A stretch of 64,000 bases of DNA, from positions 2,584,061 through 2,648,060 of the forward strand of contig PCDI01000006.1 in the NCBI GenBank assembly GCA_002778195.1. The letters are read 5' to 3'. Shown here piece after piece: positions 44,142 to 54,966 of this stretch. Below the pieces are notes generated by a model. That model saw only the letters and a program-made list of their open reading frames with translations. It was not told the origin of the DNA and ran no database searches. Numbering within the stretch: the first letter of the stretch is position 1; each line of letters opens with the position of its first letter. The DNA comes from Raffaelea ambrosiae. Its lineage: Eukaryota > Ascomycota > Sordariomycetes > Ophiostomatales > Ophiostomataceae. The position numbers and the translations under genes are program-made.

Positions 44142-45771
44142 TTACAACGTCGTGTCGAGACCAGATGAGCCCATCGGACTGCCCAGCCCGCCCATCGAAC
44201 TATAATCGTGACCCGCGCTGCCGCCTCCTCCACGGCCGGTGTTCATCATCCGCACCTGCTCCACCACGCCAAATTTGCCGCTCACCTGCCGCACTGTCGA
44301 TATGCTCTGCATCAGGTCGTCCAGAAGCAGCGACACCAGCTGCACATCGTTGGTCTCCCGCTTCTGCTCCTCCTCGAACGCGCCGTTCACAGGAGGCGGC
44401 ACCACCAGAGGCAGCCGGTGCACCAGGGCCTGGATGGACCGCAGAATGGGCAGCGACGCGCTCACAGGCGCCGTCCCAGCAGCAGCAGCAGAAGCCGCAG
44501 CAGCTGCAGCAGCTTTGTCATCATCGGTGCTGGCGGTGCCCCCGACCGGGACCTGGCCCAGCGCTTCCAGTTCGGAGGCTGGAAGGCTCTCCAGGTACTT
44601 GGTCAGCAGCTGCAGGCGGTTGTGTAGCATGCGGATGGCATTGGCGCGCGTGGTCAGCGTGGAAATAAGCTCCAGGTCTGCGACCGACAGATCGGCTCCG
44701 TCAGCGGCTGTCGGGTCTCCTGACGCTGCTGCTGCCCCTGCCGCCGCCGCTGTGCTGCTGGACGAAGCACCGGCAGCCGCCACCAGACGCCGCTTGCCCT
44801 TGGTGCCCGATTCTATCGCCACTGCCCGGTCACGGCTGCTGCTGCTGCTGCTGTTCTTGTTATCGCTACTTTTGTCTTTGCCGCTGCCACTGCCTCCCGG
44901 TGCCGCGGCATCCGTGGCAGCAGCGTTGGCCACACCGCGCGCGACAAAGTCGACACTGATCATCTCGGCCTCTTCCGACTCGACCGTGAATGGAATCTCG
45001 AGGAACTTGGCAACGATGCGTGCACTGCCCCCACCACCACCATCGCCACCAGACGGCGAGACAGATGCATCCTTCATCTCCTTGTCCTCGCCCTCGTCTT
45101 CGTCGGCGAATGCAGCCGGGTTCTTCGTCGCTGCCCGTAGTGCCGTGCGGACAGCGCCGCCCTCGTCTGGTTCGTAGTTGGTCTCGTAGATGGTGAGAGG
45201 CAGCTTGCCGCCGACGGACGGCTCGTCCAGATCGTCCGGATGGAAGGTGAGCAGAATGGCGGCCGACTCAGCGCACACGTTCAGGATCTTGTCGTGCACT
45301 TGGAAGACTTCGGCCGTGGGTCCGGTCCGGTCGAGGACGGCGTACCAGCCGACGAGGTCGAGCTGGCGGTCCTTGTGGACGGCTCTCACTGTGGAGGTTG
45401 TTAGTGGACTGTAGTCGCCCGCAGCGTCCTCGCTGCTTGTCCTCTTTTTCTGGTATCCTCCTGTCTTCCTCTTCTTCTTCTCTTTCTCAAAACATACTCT
45501 GGTTTAACCGGTCATCGAACCATGCCGAGCGGAAGGAAGCTTCCCCATGTTGGTTCGTCTCGACCGAAAAGTCAAAAGTCTGCTCGAGAGTGACTTGACG
45601 CCCGTTCTGTTTCCCCAGAAGTGCGCCTACCACCGGCCCTGGCTGTTTCCGCAAGACGTGCCGGGTGATGTGGTCGGAGATGGAGAGGAGGACGATGGGA
45701 TGAAGGACGGCGGGGAGGGAGTCTGTCGCCTTTTGCGTCGACACGAAGGGGTTGGTAGTGGAAGAAGCCAT
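44142..45771 (-). CDS. CSN6: COP9 signalosome subunit 6 (MPN-domain, non-catalytic)
   Basis: Exons 45771-45498 and 45388-44142, with a 109-base intron (GTATGT...ACAG, branch CTAAC), encode 506 residues. The MPN domain opens HPIVLLSISDHITRHVLRKQ and PGPVVGALLGKQNGR, and spans the intron as DDRLNQ|MRAVHKDRQLDLVGWYAV. The HxHx7SxxD JAMM motif is absent, as expected for CSN6, which pairs with catalytic CSN5. The helical C-terminal part (from VADLELISTLTTRANAIRML) would join the CSN helical bundle. It is longer than the 320-380 residues usual for the family because of Ser/Ala/Asp-rich linkers at about 200-335. The complex removes Nedd8 from cullins and controls development in filamentous fungi. 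Confidence 0.92.
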
Positions 45772-46753
45772 GACCTGCTTCTTTTAGGATGTACTACGAG
45801 TTCGACAAAAGGTGCGCGTTTGTGTGGCTGTCTCTATTTTTTTATTTTTTATTTTGCTCCGGAGGTTGGAGGAGGGGGGGGGGGTTGACAGCCTCGAAAT
45901 GGCGTCGTTGGTCAGACGCCGAGGACGAAGAGGAGGCTGGACTGCGTGCTTTGCTGGCGCAGAGTGTCGACCGGAAAAGCCCAGAAATGAAGCTGCCAGG
46001 TCGTGCAGAAAAGGAGAAAAGAGGAGAAGACAGCCAGAGAGGGCTGGGTGGCGAAAGGACAGCGAGGAAGGGCAGGTCTGGGAAAGGCAGGAGCAATCGG
46101 TGGGCGATTGTGTTGCGTTGATGCCTGTTGCAGAAGGCCCCGCGGACGGCGGGTTGGACAGCTCTCTCCACACGTGATTATGATTGGCTGTAATTAGTGG
46201 GTCTATTTCAAAGACATCTTTTTGTCGCTGGGCAAGCCTCAGCAGCTCTGTCTGTTGTGAGCACTTCTGGGCATCTACCAACTACGTATTATTCATTGTT
46301 TCACGCTTCAAACTCAATTATATGATGGCTGTGGCTTATACATAGTACAGTTGTCACTATGAAGACGAACATTTGATTTCACTTCATCTTCAAGAGTACC
46401 CCAGATGGAACAAGGCCAAGTAGTGAAATTGTTGATTCTGTGCAGTTGCCGTTACAAGTATCGTTGCAGAAAGGGACTACTGGCTATGTACTAATTGTGT
46501 CGCATGGCATCAAAGAAAGACTCCTGAATTGCCAGCGTCCCTGGTGATTAAGCCTTGCCTAACGACAAGGCTGGCTGAAGTGTGCCCCACTAAAATTTAC
46601 CCCGTGCCTTTTTGATTGAACGCGTCTATTAACGCGTCTTCTCTCGACCCCACCAGAGACTCATTAACGAAGACAACTGCAACAGGCACAGCTTCTTTCC
46701 TCCCATTTGTTTCTGTGGCTATTTGGGAACAGCATTCGCATTCTGTCACAGCC
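45772..46753. promoter_or_regulatory. divergent intergenic region between CSN6 and NSE1
   Basis: About 980 bases with two outward-facing starts. An ATTGG (reverse CCAAT) box sits at about 46181. A G-tract (45876-45885) lies near CSN6. No coding frame is convincing. Confidence 0.45.
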
Positions 46754-48124
46754 ATGCCGAGACCAGGTCGGAAACGAACGCGTCTAGAGCGCGGCGCGGA
46801 GGCGCGCGCAGACGACAACGAAGAGATGGCCGAGGCGTCTGCAGTTGCGGCCGACGACGACTCGGACGGCGAGGGAGGCGACGATGGGGGATCATCACAG
46901 CGGAAGCGGCGTCGGTGGAAGCTTCCGGCCGGATACAACGATGAGAACCGGGCGTTCTTGCAGGCGTTCCTGGCCCACGGCGCGCTCACGTTCCCCCAGG
47001 CACAGGTGCTCCTGGCCAACATTCTCAACGTCAAGAGGCGGCGGCAGCGGAGGCGGCAGGCCGAAGAAGAAGAGGAGGACGAAGGGAACAGTGAACGTCA
47101 GCAGGCCCAGCAAGAGCCGCTGTTCAGGCCCCAAGACATTACGCTCGACGACCTCCACGACTTCATCGCCCAGGCGCAGCACGTGCTGGCCCCCCTCGAC
47201 TTTGACATCCGGACCGGCACCGACCAGATGCCGCGTCGTTTGCTGCCTGGTGGTCCCCATGGCAGCAGCAGCCAGCCCGACCGCCTGTGGACCCTCGTCA
47301 GCACCGACCACGACCCCAAGTCGCATCTCGCCGTGCTCTTCACGCCGCGCAAGCTCGCCTTCATCCACCGCGTGCTGACGGCCCTCTTCGACACGTACAA
47401 CACGCCCCGCATGGAGGCCATGTGCATCACCGAGCAGCAGGCTCTCAAGCTGTCGCGGCCGCCGCGGAGTGCGCGCGCGAGTGACGCAGCGGCCGAAGGA
47501 AACGCAGGCAACCGCGACAAGGGCCTCAAGCACTCGGTCGTGATCTCGCTGCTGCAGTCGCTCGTCCGCCAGGGCTGGCTCGACAGGAGCGCGCACGACT
47601 TTTACAGCCTGAGCACGCGGGCGCTCTTGGAGCTCGAGTCCTTTCTGGTGGAGACGTTCAACGAGCCCGGGACGGCCGGCTGGCAGCGGATCAAGCACTG
47701 CGCGGCGTGCCGCGACATCGTGACCATGGGCCTGCGGTGCACGCAGACGACCTGCACGCTGCGGCTGCACGACCACTGCGAGACGGCGTTCTGGCGGACC
47801 CAGGGCGGCGCGCCGCCGGGGCAGCGGACGTGTCCGCGCTGCCGCACACCGTGGGACAGCAGCCACCACATGGACGACGGCGAGGGCAACAGCCGGCACT
47901 ACGTGGGAGAGCGGGCCATTACGAGCACGGACGTGTACCGGCGCAAGAAGCGGCAGGGCCGTCCGAGCGAGGGGGTGGACGAGCTGATGCGGGCGGTGCT
48001 GCCCCGCGCCGTGCCGTCGGCAGGAGCAGCAGCAGAAGCGGCCAACATGCCGTTCCGGCCAAGCCGAGCATCGGCAGCAGGGCAAGGAGGGAACGGCCTT
48101 GACCAAAAGGAGGAGGACGAGTGA
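46754..48124 (+). CDS. NSE1: SMC5/6 complex subunit Nse1 (RING-like E3)
   Basis: A single frame of 456 residues from ATG 46754 (ACAGCCATGCCG); an earlier in-frame ATG at 46616 has poorer context. An acidic/basic N terminus precedes a winged-helix region starting NDENRAFLQAFLAHGALTF. A conserved middle contains HDPKSHLAVLFTPRKLAFIH and VISLLQSLVRQGWLDR. At about 316-367 lies a variant RING: CAACRDIVTMGLRC, then LRLHDHCETAFW, then CPRCRTPW. Nse1 binds Nse3/MAGE and Nse4 and acts as a ubiquitin ligase in SMC5/6-dependent DNA repair. The tail (370-456) is basic, then disordered. It has an insert of Arg/Glu-rich repeats near residue 100. Confidence 0.9.
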   Translation: MPRPGRKRTRLERGAEARADDNEEMAEASAVAADDDSDGEGGDDGGSSQRKRRRWKLPAGYNDENRAFLQAFLAHGALTFPQAQVLLANILNVKRRRQRRRQAEEEEEDEGNSERQQAQQEPLFRPQDITLDDLHDFIAQAQHVLAPLDFDIRTGTDQMPRRLLPGGPHGSSSQPDRLWTLVSTDHDPKSHLAVLFTPRKLAFIHRVLTALFDTYNTPRMEAMCITEQQALKLSRPPRSARASDAAAEGNAGNRDKGLKHSVVISLLQSLVRQGWLDRSAHDFYSLSTRALLELESFLVETFNEPGTAGWQRIKHCAACRDIVTMGLRCTQTTCTLRLHDHCETAFWRTQGGAPPGQRTCPRCRTPWDSSHHMDDGEGNSRHYVGERAITSTDVYRRKKRQGRPSEGVDELMRAVLPRAVPSAGAAAEAANMPFRPSRASAAGQGGNGLDQKEEDE

Positions 48125-49507
48125 GGCAGAGTGTGCACGCGTGTGTATGTGGACTCTAGAAACCGCCGACTACCGGCTGTGGACTCTGTGCACGCGCTGG
48201 TCGGAGAGCTATGCACCAACTATGCGCTATGCAGTATGCGCGCCGGCTATAGACTACGGGACAGTCAGTCGGGGGTCTTGGAAGCGGCCTCCTCTGTCGC
48301 ATGTGTCTCCTGTGTGGCCCCCATCAACTTGGCTTCTTTCATGGCCTCCACGTCTTCTCTTTCTTCTCTTTCTTCTGTCTTTTCCCGCACCGGCTCTTGT
48401 CTCATCTATCTCATGTCACGTTCTCACGACCATTGGCTATTTCAGGGGCAGGAGTCCTGCCCAGGGGTTCAACAAAGGGGTTTTCGGGGCTGGGTTTTTT
48501 GGCAGGCGGGTCTCAAAAAGCTTAGCAGTTTTAGGGTGTTTGGGGGCACTAATGCGTTGGTGTTCGTCTATGTTACATGTGTTTGACTTATTTCGTTCTG
48601 TTTTTGGGGGGGTCTTTTTTCCTTTTTTTTTGGCTCTTTCGACAATCTTCTTTCTTCTACTCTGTTTCGACTGTTTTCTATTGGCTCCGCCAGGTGGCCT
48701 CAGAAGGTGGCCTCTGTCAGAGGTAGGCTGTGCAAAGTGAACCTATCGGATTCTCCCAGCCTATCCCTTCAGTGCCGTGTTTCCAGGCGCACAGAGCACC
48801 CGAGCTGGGCGTCTCAAGACGGCGACCCTGCTAGCAAACCAGATCGCCGCGCCCGGAGACTAGTGCGGGGATAGCAGGAGAGCGGAGGGGCTGGCTGGGT
48901 GGGTGGGATGGTATGGGCTGGGCTGCAGGCTGGCCAGACTCCCTGTTCAGCTGCAGCCTAAAAACCGAAACTCCCCCCCCCCCAAAGATGACATCACAGG
49001 GAGTTTGGCTGCTCAGCTAAGCCAATAGCAGGCCTCTTCCATCTGTTAGCGGCAGCACCGAACTGCACCAGGTCTGCCCGTATATGCAAAAGAGGCAGCC
49101 CGGCCCCAAAGTAGCTCACAATTGGCAGGCCATATTTGCATTAGCTACAGCGCTCTTTTCGCCCGCCTGGAGCATTCTTTTATGAAACAGGCCGCCCACC
49201 CAGCCTCCTTTAGTGTGTGTAGCTCTAATTATTCGCTGGCTCGTGTGCTGCCAGAGCAAGACAAAAAGACAGGAGAACCCTCCCCAAGGTCTCGGCTCGG
49301 TCTCACATCGTTTGAACGAAGGAGGGACCTAGAAGAAAACGGTTTAAAAAGCATCTGCTCGACGCACCTTTTTTTCTGTTCTTTGTGCACCGACGTTTTG
49401 TCACCAAGAACTTGTCTTGCCTGCCATCACGCCAACACTCACCAAACCCACCAGACATACCCTCTTTCGAGTTCTCACTCCCGGCTCCCTCTCCTCAACC
49501 GCCCATC
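48125..49507. other. 1.4 kb intergenic region, promoter of the membrane-protein gene
   Basis: No convincing coding frame. CCAAT boxes at about 49020 and ATTGG at about 49120. A C-tract at 48974-48984. The last 130 bases are a CT/CA-rich leader. Confidence 0.45.
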
Positions 49508-50872
49508 ATGCTCGAATACCTCACCTCCAAGCACAAGGGGGACCCTCCTGCCGGTGCCAAGAAGCTCGTGGATGACGAGCCCGTCCTCGACGACGACAAC
49601 ACGTCCTTTCTCGAAAGCCTGACGTCCTGGTCCGATGCCGACACGGCTGCCCACGAGAAAGTCGCCCGCGACAACGACCCGTCCGACGACGTGGCCGCCC
49701 GCCCGCCTCTGCCGCCGCGCCTCAAGACCCCGGACCTCACGTGGGACAGCGACAGCGAGTCGTTTGTGCGCGAGGAGGTCGTCAACCGGCAGGCCAAGTC
49801 GCGCGGGCTGGCGCCGTCCGAGGAAAAGCCTAGCAGCAGTAAGAAAAAGGGCAGCAGCAGCAGCGGCGGCGGCATCGCGCGGCGGTTCTCGTCCTTTTTG
49901 AGCTCGGCGACGGGTGGCTCGGTCAAGCACGGCCACCACGAGAAGGAGGCCGGCACCGTGGCGCGCGTGACCGACGACACGCCGCTGCATGCCCCCGTGC
50001 CGAGCCGTGGCCAGGACCCCGGGTCGCACCAGCACGCGGCCCATCTGGCCGTGCCGGGCCAGGTCGACGCCGACTCGGGCGTGGCCAACATCAGCAGCGA
50101 GGAGGAGCAGCGCGAGAACGCGGACCTCAACCGGGTGCTCGACGACCTGAACCTGGCCATGAAGGGCGGCAGCAGCAGCGGCAAGAAGGGCGGCTCCAAG
50201 AGCAACAAGATCGCGGTGGCCATGTCGGCCGAGTCGGCGGAGCTGGTGCGCAAGTTTGTGCTGGTCCTCAAGGACCTGGTCAACGGCGTGCCCACGGCGG
50301 CGGACGACCTGCGCCACCTGCTGGACGACCGCGACGGCACGCTGCAAAAGGGCTTCGACAAGCTGCCCAAGAGCCTGCGCAAGCTCGTGGCCCAGATGCC
50401 GACCAAGCTGACGGCGTCGCTGGGGCCCGAGATTTTGGCGGCGGCGGCCGAGACCCAGGGCATCAAGGTCGACGCCGCCGAGGCCACGAGCACCAAGTCG
50501 GCCGCCAAGGCGGCGCTGCTGCCGCTGATCACCAAGCCGACGGCGCTGGTCAAGATGCTCAAGGCGATTATGAACGCGCTGAAGCTGCGGTGGCCGGCCT
50601 TTGCGGGCACGAGCGCCATCTGGAGCGTGGGCCTGTTTCTGCTCATGTTTGTGCTGTGGTACTGCCACAAGCGCGGCCGGGAGGTGCGCCTGGAGAAGGA
50701 GGCCAAGACGGCGGCGGCGGAGGCGGCGGCCAACGCACCAGAAGAAAGAGGAGGAAGAGGACATGGGGGGCAGCAGACAGACCTTCCTGTCCGGGGAGAC
50801 GGAGGCGTGGACAGCCTGCCGCGCGGGCAGCTGCCACCGCCGCCTGTGGGCGCGCACGCCACGAAGCGATAG
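49508..50872 (+). CDS. single-pass membrane protein of unknown function
   Basis: A single frame of 454 residues from ATG 49508; an in-frame ATG at 49385 adds a segment that looks like leader. The N-terminal half is disordered and charged (acidic patches, SSSKKKGSSSSGGG). The C-terminal half is helical: ENADLNRVLDDLNLAM near residue 205, then VRKFVLVLKDLVNGVPTAAD and SLRKLVAQMPTKLTASLGPE. One clear membrane segment, SAIWSVGLFLLMFVLWYC (about 375-395), is followed by basic CHKRGREVRLEKEAK, so a tail-side-in orientation with a cytosolic C terminus is plausible. I do not recognise the family, though similar proteins seem to occur among Sordariomycetes. The antisense strand is also open along nearly the whole gene but is repetitive Arg/Leu and was rejected. 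Confidence 0.75.
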   Translation: MLEYLTSKHKGDPPAGAKKLVDDEPVLDDDNTSFLESLTSWSDADTAAHEKVARDNDPSDDVAARPPLPPRLKTPDLTWDSDSESFVREEVVNRQAKSRGLAPSEEKPSSSKKKGSSSSGGGIARRFSSFLSSATGGSVKHGHHEKEAGTVARVTDDTPLHAPVPSRGQDPGSHQHAAHLAVPGQVDADSGVANISSEEEQRENADLNRVLDDLNLAMKGGSSSGKKGGSKSNKIAVAMSAESAELVRKFVLVLKDLVNGVPTAADDLRHLLDDRDGTLQKGFDKLPKSLRKLVAQMPTKLTASLGPEILAAAAETQGIKVDAAEATSTKSAAKAALLPLITKPTALVKMLKAIMNALKLRWPAFAGTSAIWSVGLFLLMFVLWYCHKRGREVRLEKEAKTAAAEAAANAPEERGGRGHGGQQTDLPVRGDGGVDSLPRGQLPPPPVGAHATKR

Positions 50873-51456
50873 ATTTAAGAGGAGAAGAATGGTCTGGAAC
50901 GGGAATGGTTCGTTTGGGTTTGCTTCCTTTCTCTGGTTTTCTCCTTTCTCCTTTCCTTGGGGGTCCTTGTTTGGTTGGCTTGTTTGTTTCGCTCTTCTTT
51001 CTTTGGGAACGCCTGGCTGTCTTGAACTTTCTCTTTTATTTCAAGAATTTACGACTGCATGATAGTTATGTACAGGATATACTTTTCTTTTTTTCGTTTC
51101 TTTTTCCTCGCAACCTGGCATGTTTCTGGGTAGAACTTCATGTTGGGTCGTCTAGATACACACATTCATACACAATCAAAGGGTTTACTTGCTAGCATTG
51201 TACTTTCCAATGTCCGTGCCTCCCTCCTTCCTCCCCCATGCCTGATGAAATAGGAAAGAGCAGAACGGCCGCTGGAGGGGGGTGTTTCTCTCTTGGTGAG
51301 TGGCCAACGATAACTACTGCTAAAAGCGTTGCCAGCTCCCAGGTAACCATCCCATACATAAACTTGTGTCCTGCTGAACGGCAGGCCAGAGACAACTGAA
51401 CAGAAAGGCAGAAAGACGGGAACACAGAAACACAGAAAAACAGAAAAACAAAAAAG
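50873..51456. other. intergenic region before the tandem paralogues
   Basis: T-rich 3' flank of the membrane-protein gene, then A-rich leader (CAGAAAAACAG repeats at 51400-51455) before ATG 51457. No coding frame. Confidence 0.45.
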
Positions 51457-53700
51457 ATGGGTGCTCGTTTCGTCAAGACGCCAATGGAGTCCGTGGACCT
51501 CGACCCCGATGCTGTTTACGCAATCGGGCGGTGCATGCTCTGCCACTTCGCGATCAGCGTTGGCGAAGTCGTCCATGGTAAGCAAGCCCATCTCCCCTCC
51601 CGCACTGCTCTGTCGACCAGGAGCTCACCTCTCATGCCCAATCAAGTCAACACCCACCGACACCTCGTGACCTTGGTGTTCAGCACCGAGGACATGGGCT
51701 TGGACGACAGCGGCTCAGGGCGGACAGTCAAGGGCTGTCTAGATGCAGAAGGCCGTTCGGAGTGGACGTATCCATGCTACCACACAGGCTGTGTCGAGTT
51801 TGCAACCAAGCTGGGATCGTCCGTTGACTTCTGCGAGCTGAACAGGAGCAGCAGCGTCTACCGATTTGCGCCGCCCCCCGAGGAAGACAAGCGGCGATGG
51901 GCGCGGACGCTGCGCTTTCTCTCCAGGAGGCTCCAGCAGCGGACGCCGGCGGCCCAGTGGCCCCTGGAGCTCTGGGGCATCGTGGCCAGCCATCTCGTGC
52001 GGGAGTGTCTGGCGAGCCAGACGTTGTCGCTCTTGCAGATGGTGCTGCCCGACTACGCAGACCAGGGCCGTGGGTGCCCGAGGACGGTGGACCTGTCCCG
52101 GGACGTCTGGGCGCACTATGTCTTTGTCGAGGGCAGACGCTACGTCTACTCGTATACAAACACGGCGCCTCCTCGGCTGAACGCTGCCGCCGACGAAGAC
52201 AGCCCAGACGGCACAGACAGCAGCGAGGACGACCAAGGCAGCCAGTCGGCGCAATCGCCGGCCCTGACCAGCCGCAAGGTGCTTGATGGGAAGCGTGGCC
52301 CCGGCATCCGGGTGCTGTATACCGTGGAGGACTACTACGGCATTCGACAGCTGGTATTCAGCGACCTCTCTCCCGGAGCAGCGGCACGGCTGCCATCCTG
52401 TGCCGACGAGAACACGCTCGGAGACTGCAACCTTCTCTGGTGGAGAACGCACAGCACCCACGGCGAAACACGCTTCTGTGCAGCGTGGAGAGACAGCGTA
52501 TGTGGTCCCCTTCTCCTCTCTGCGCGCGTGTGTCTCGTCGACGCACCCGCCTGCTGACGACGTGCCGGCCAGTTTCTCGACGCAGAGCCCCTGCGCCTCA
52601 CCAGTGTCATGTGGTCGAACACGTGGCACCTGGGAAGGCGCTTCGGTCTATCGCAGGAGCGCCTCCTTTGGCTGGCGCCCATGCCGCCAGAGCAGCTGGG
52701 GACGGTCTCGGTGTTTTCGCTCCGTCGCGGCTACACGGGCGACGACGCCCTGGCTGCCACGCGCATGGCTTCGGTTGTCTGCAACGCACCCGGCACGACG
52801 GGATACTCCTTCTTCTACTGCGGCAGCCTGCGGACCATCCACGCCCATGTTTCTGGAGGAGGAGGAGGAGGAGGAGGAGGAGGAGGGGGAGGAGAAGAAG
52901 AAGAAAACGAAGACCTGTCCTTTTACCGGTACTACGACACGCACTTCCCCAGCACGGGGCTCTGGGTGCACTGGCCGGTGTCGCCGGGTGACCGCATCAA
53001 GGACGTCTTTCTGCGCGACGGCGACGACGCCTCTTCGCTGGGGCTCTCTCTCAGGACGAGCAAGGGCAACAGAGTGGTCCTGGTGCCCTACCTGGACGCA
53101 CAGCCCAGCGCCAACGGCAGCAATCTGGACCCGCCGTGGCGGCGGGCCTGCAGCCTCCCGCCGTACGGCGCGCCGACGCGGCTCTACTACAACGTGTCGC
53201 CTGTCGGCGTCAGCTGGCTCGGCGTCGCCGGCGCGTCGCACTTTGAGGAGTACCAGTGGAGGGACTCGATCAAGCAGGGCATACCGGATCTCTCTGTGCT
53301 GGAGCGCCCGCTCTTCTCCCGCGTGACGCTCAAGGGCGTGTCGTCCATCACGCCGTACTACCGGACGGTCGGCGACTTGGACCCGCCGCGGCGCATCGTG
53401 GCCGGCATTCTGTTCCGGTACAGTCGCGACAAGCGCCCGGCCTGTCTGGGCCAGTACCGTCTGGACCATACCACGAGTGAGGCCATGGACGTGACGCAGT
53501 CGGTGGGCCTGTACTTTGGCTATCTCGGCGACCGGAGTCTGGTGCGCGTGGAAGTCGGCCCCGTTGCGGACGGTGGCGGGCTCGCGTGGACCAGGGTGCT
53601 CTGGGAGGGCAGGCTGCAAATGTGGTTCACGGCTTCCAAGTCCCAGGTCTTCCACTTTCAGAGATTGGAATCCAAGCTCCTCATGATCACACACTCTTGA
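51457..53700 (+). CDS. C2HC zinc-site / F-box-like protein, tandem paralogue A
   Basis: Exons 51457-51577, 51647-52497 and 52573-53700 (introns 69 and 75 bases) give 699 residues. CMLC (Cys27, Cys30 by count) and the later YHTGC make a CxxC...HxxC zinc site. An F-box-like helix set, WPLELWGIVASHLVRECLAS, follows at about 145-165, then RDVWAHYVFVEGRRYVYSY. The C-terminal half has repeated Trp-rich beta-type segments (GLWVHWPVSPGDRI, PTRLYYNVSPVGVSWLGV, RPACLGQYRLDH). A poly-Gly/poly-Glu stretch (near residue 415) comes from a GGA/GAG microsatellite. The paralogue downstream shares the domain order and both intron positions. F-box proteins recruit substrates to SCF ligases; that role here is inference. 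I recall this family as uncharacterised and multi-copy in some Sordariomycetes. Confidence 0.78.
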
Positions 53701-54222
53701 ATGTTGGCAGGCAAGCAGGCAGGCAGGCAGGCAGGCAAGGAGTAGACAACATCAGTGTCGTATTGACTGCTGTGCAATTGATATTCCCGGGGTTCCACTT
53801 TTTAAGCAAGGCAAGCTGCCCGTATATTTCGTATTTCTTTTCTTTCCGGCACAACGCTGCAGCTCCTGCCGCCAACGCCTGTTGCTTTGTGCGCCATGTG
53901 ACACCCGACATGCAGCCGGCAAGCCTATTCGCCAAAGGGGGGGGGCCTTGTGACGCGGAGCCAGACCGAGCGCGGGCGGGGGGAAGCGCATATGTGCCAG
54001 GGTCGAAAGGCCTGGCCAGCTTCGTTTACAAGAGAAGACGGCACGAGTTTCCGCCGAAACAGTACGGGGCCCCCTCTCCCCTTCCTGTGCAGTGCATGCA
54101 AAACAACCCGTGCGAACGAGAGCCGTATCACACATTGCCCAGCCCATCGTGCATCGTGTGGACACGAACAGCCCGTATGAACAGCCCGGGAAGCCTCGCA
54201 TGCGTCCTTCCCAACCGCAACA
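53701..54222. other. spacer between the tandem paralogues, with a GGCA repeat
   Basis: Holds an AGGC/GGCA tandem repeat (53705-53739) just after the stop of paralogue A, and the presumptive promoter of paralogue B. No coding frame. Confidence 0.5.
53705..53739 (+). repeat. (AGGC)n tetranucleotide repeat
   Basis: Seven or so AGGC units with one A substitution, immediately 3' of the paralogue A stop codon. Confidence 0.9.
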
Positions 54223-54934
54223 ATGGCGTCCGCGAGCAGCAACGACGACGACATGCCCTGGCAGCGAAACCCGGCGCGATGCCGGCTGTGCCGATACCCG
54301 CTCGAGCTGGGCGACCTGTTTGTCGATGGTGAGCACGCGACACCTGGCGAGAAGGGAGAGCATGAGGGCAGAGACAATGCGAGAAGAGAAGATTGTGTTC
54401 CTGGCTAACCGTGTCCTCCTCTTCTTCCTCTGCTTGTTCGTTCCCTTTTTCTTTTCCCCTTTTCTCCCTCCAAAGCCGCATCTCCCCATAAGCCACCGCA
54501 GCCGTTTGGCTTCTATGAGTTCCGCCTCGGCAAGGTCCACGAGCAGCAGCGCGAGTTCTGCGGACGCGAACAAGTGTGGCCCGACCTGGCCCGCTTCCAC
54601 GCCGACTGCCACGCCTTTGCCCTGACGCGGGCGCCCGCCTCCTTTGCGTGTGTGCACGCCACGCGCTACGACCTGGTCGCGCCCCTGTCCGAAGACGTCC
54701 GCCGCCGCCGCCGCACGCAGCACGTCCTGGCCCAGCGGCTGCAGACCGTGGTCCTGCCCGACGCCCGGTTGCCCCTGGAGGTGTGGATGCTGGTGGCCGC
54801 CCACCTGGTGCGCGAGTGCGCCATTGTGCAGATGGAGGCGCTCTGGGACCAGGCCGGGCGTCTCCGCCGGGGGGGCGGCAGCACCGGCCACCCCGAGCCG
54901 CAACAGAAGGAAGAGGGCGAGACTGCAGCAGCAG

Positions 54935-54966
<32 letters not shown>

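Noticed and set aside
46895..48106. 403-codon antisense frame opposite NSE1
   Set aside because: Arg/His/Val-rich composition and no motif, while the sense strand encodes the conserved RING-like domain.
49475..50862. Two long minus-strand frames opposite the membrane-protein gene
   Set aside because: Both are Arg/Leu or Ser-rich shadows of GC-biased codons. The sense frame has a coherent membrane segment and start context.
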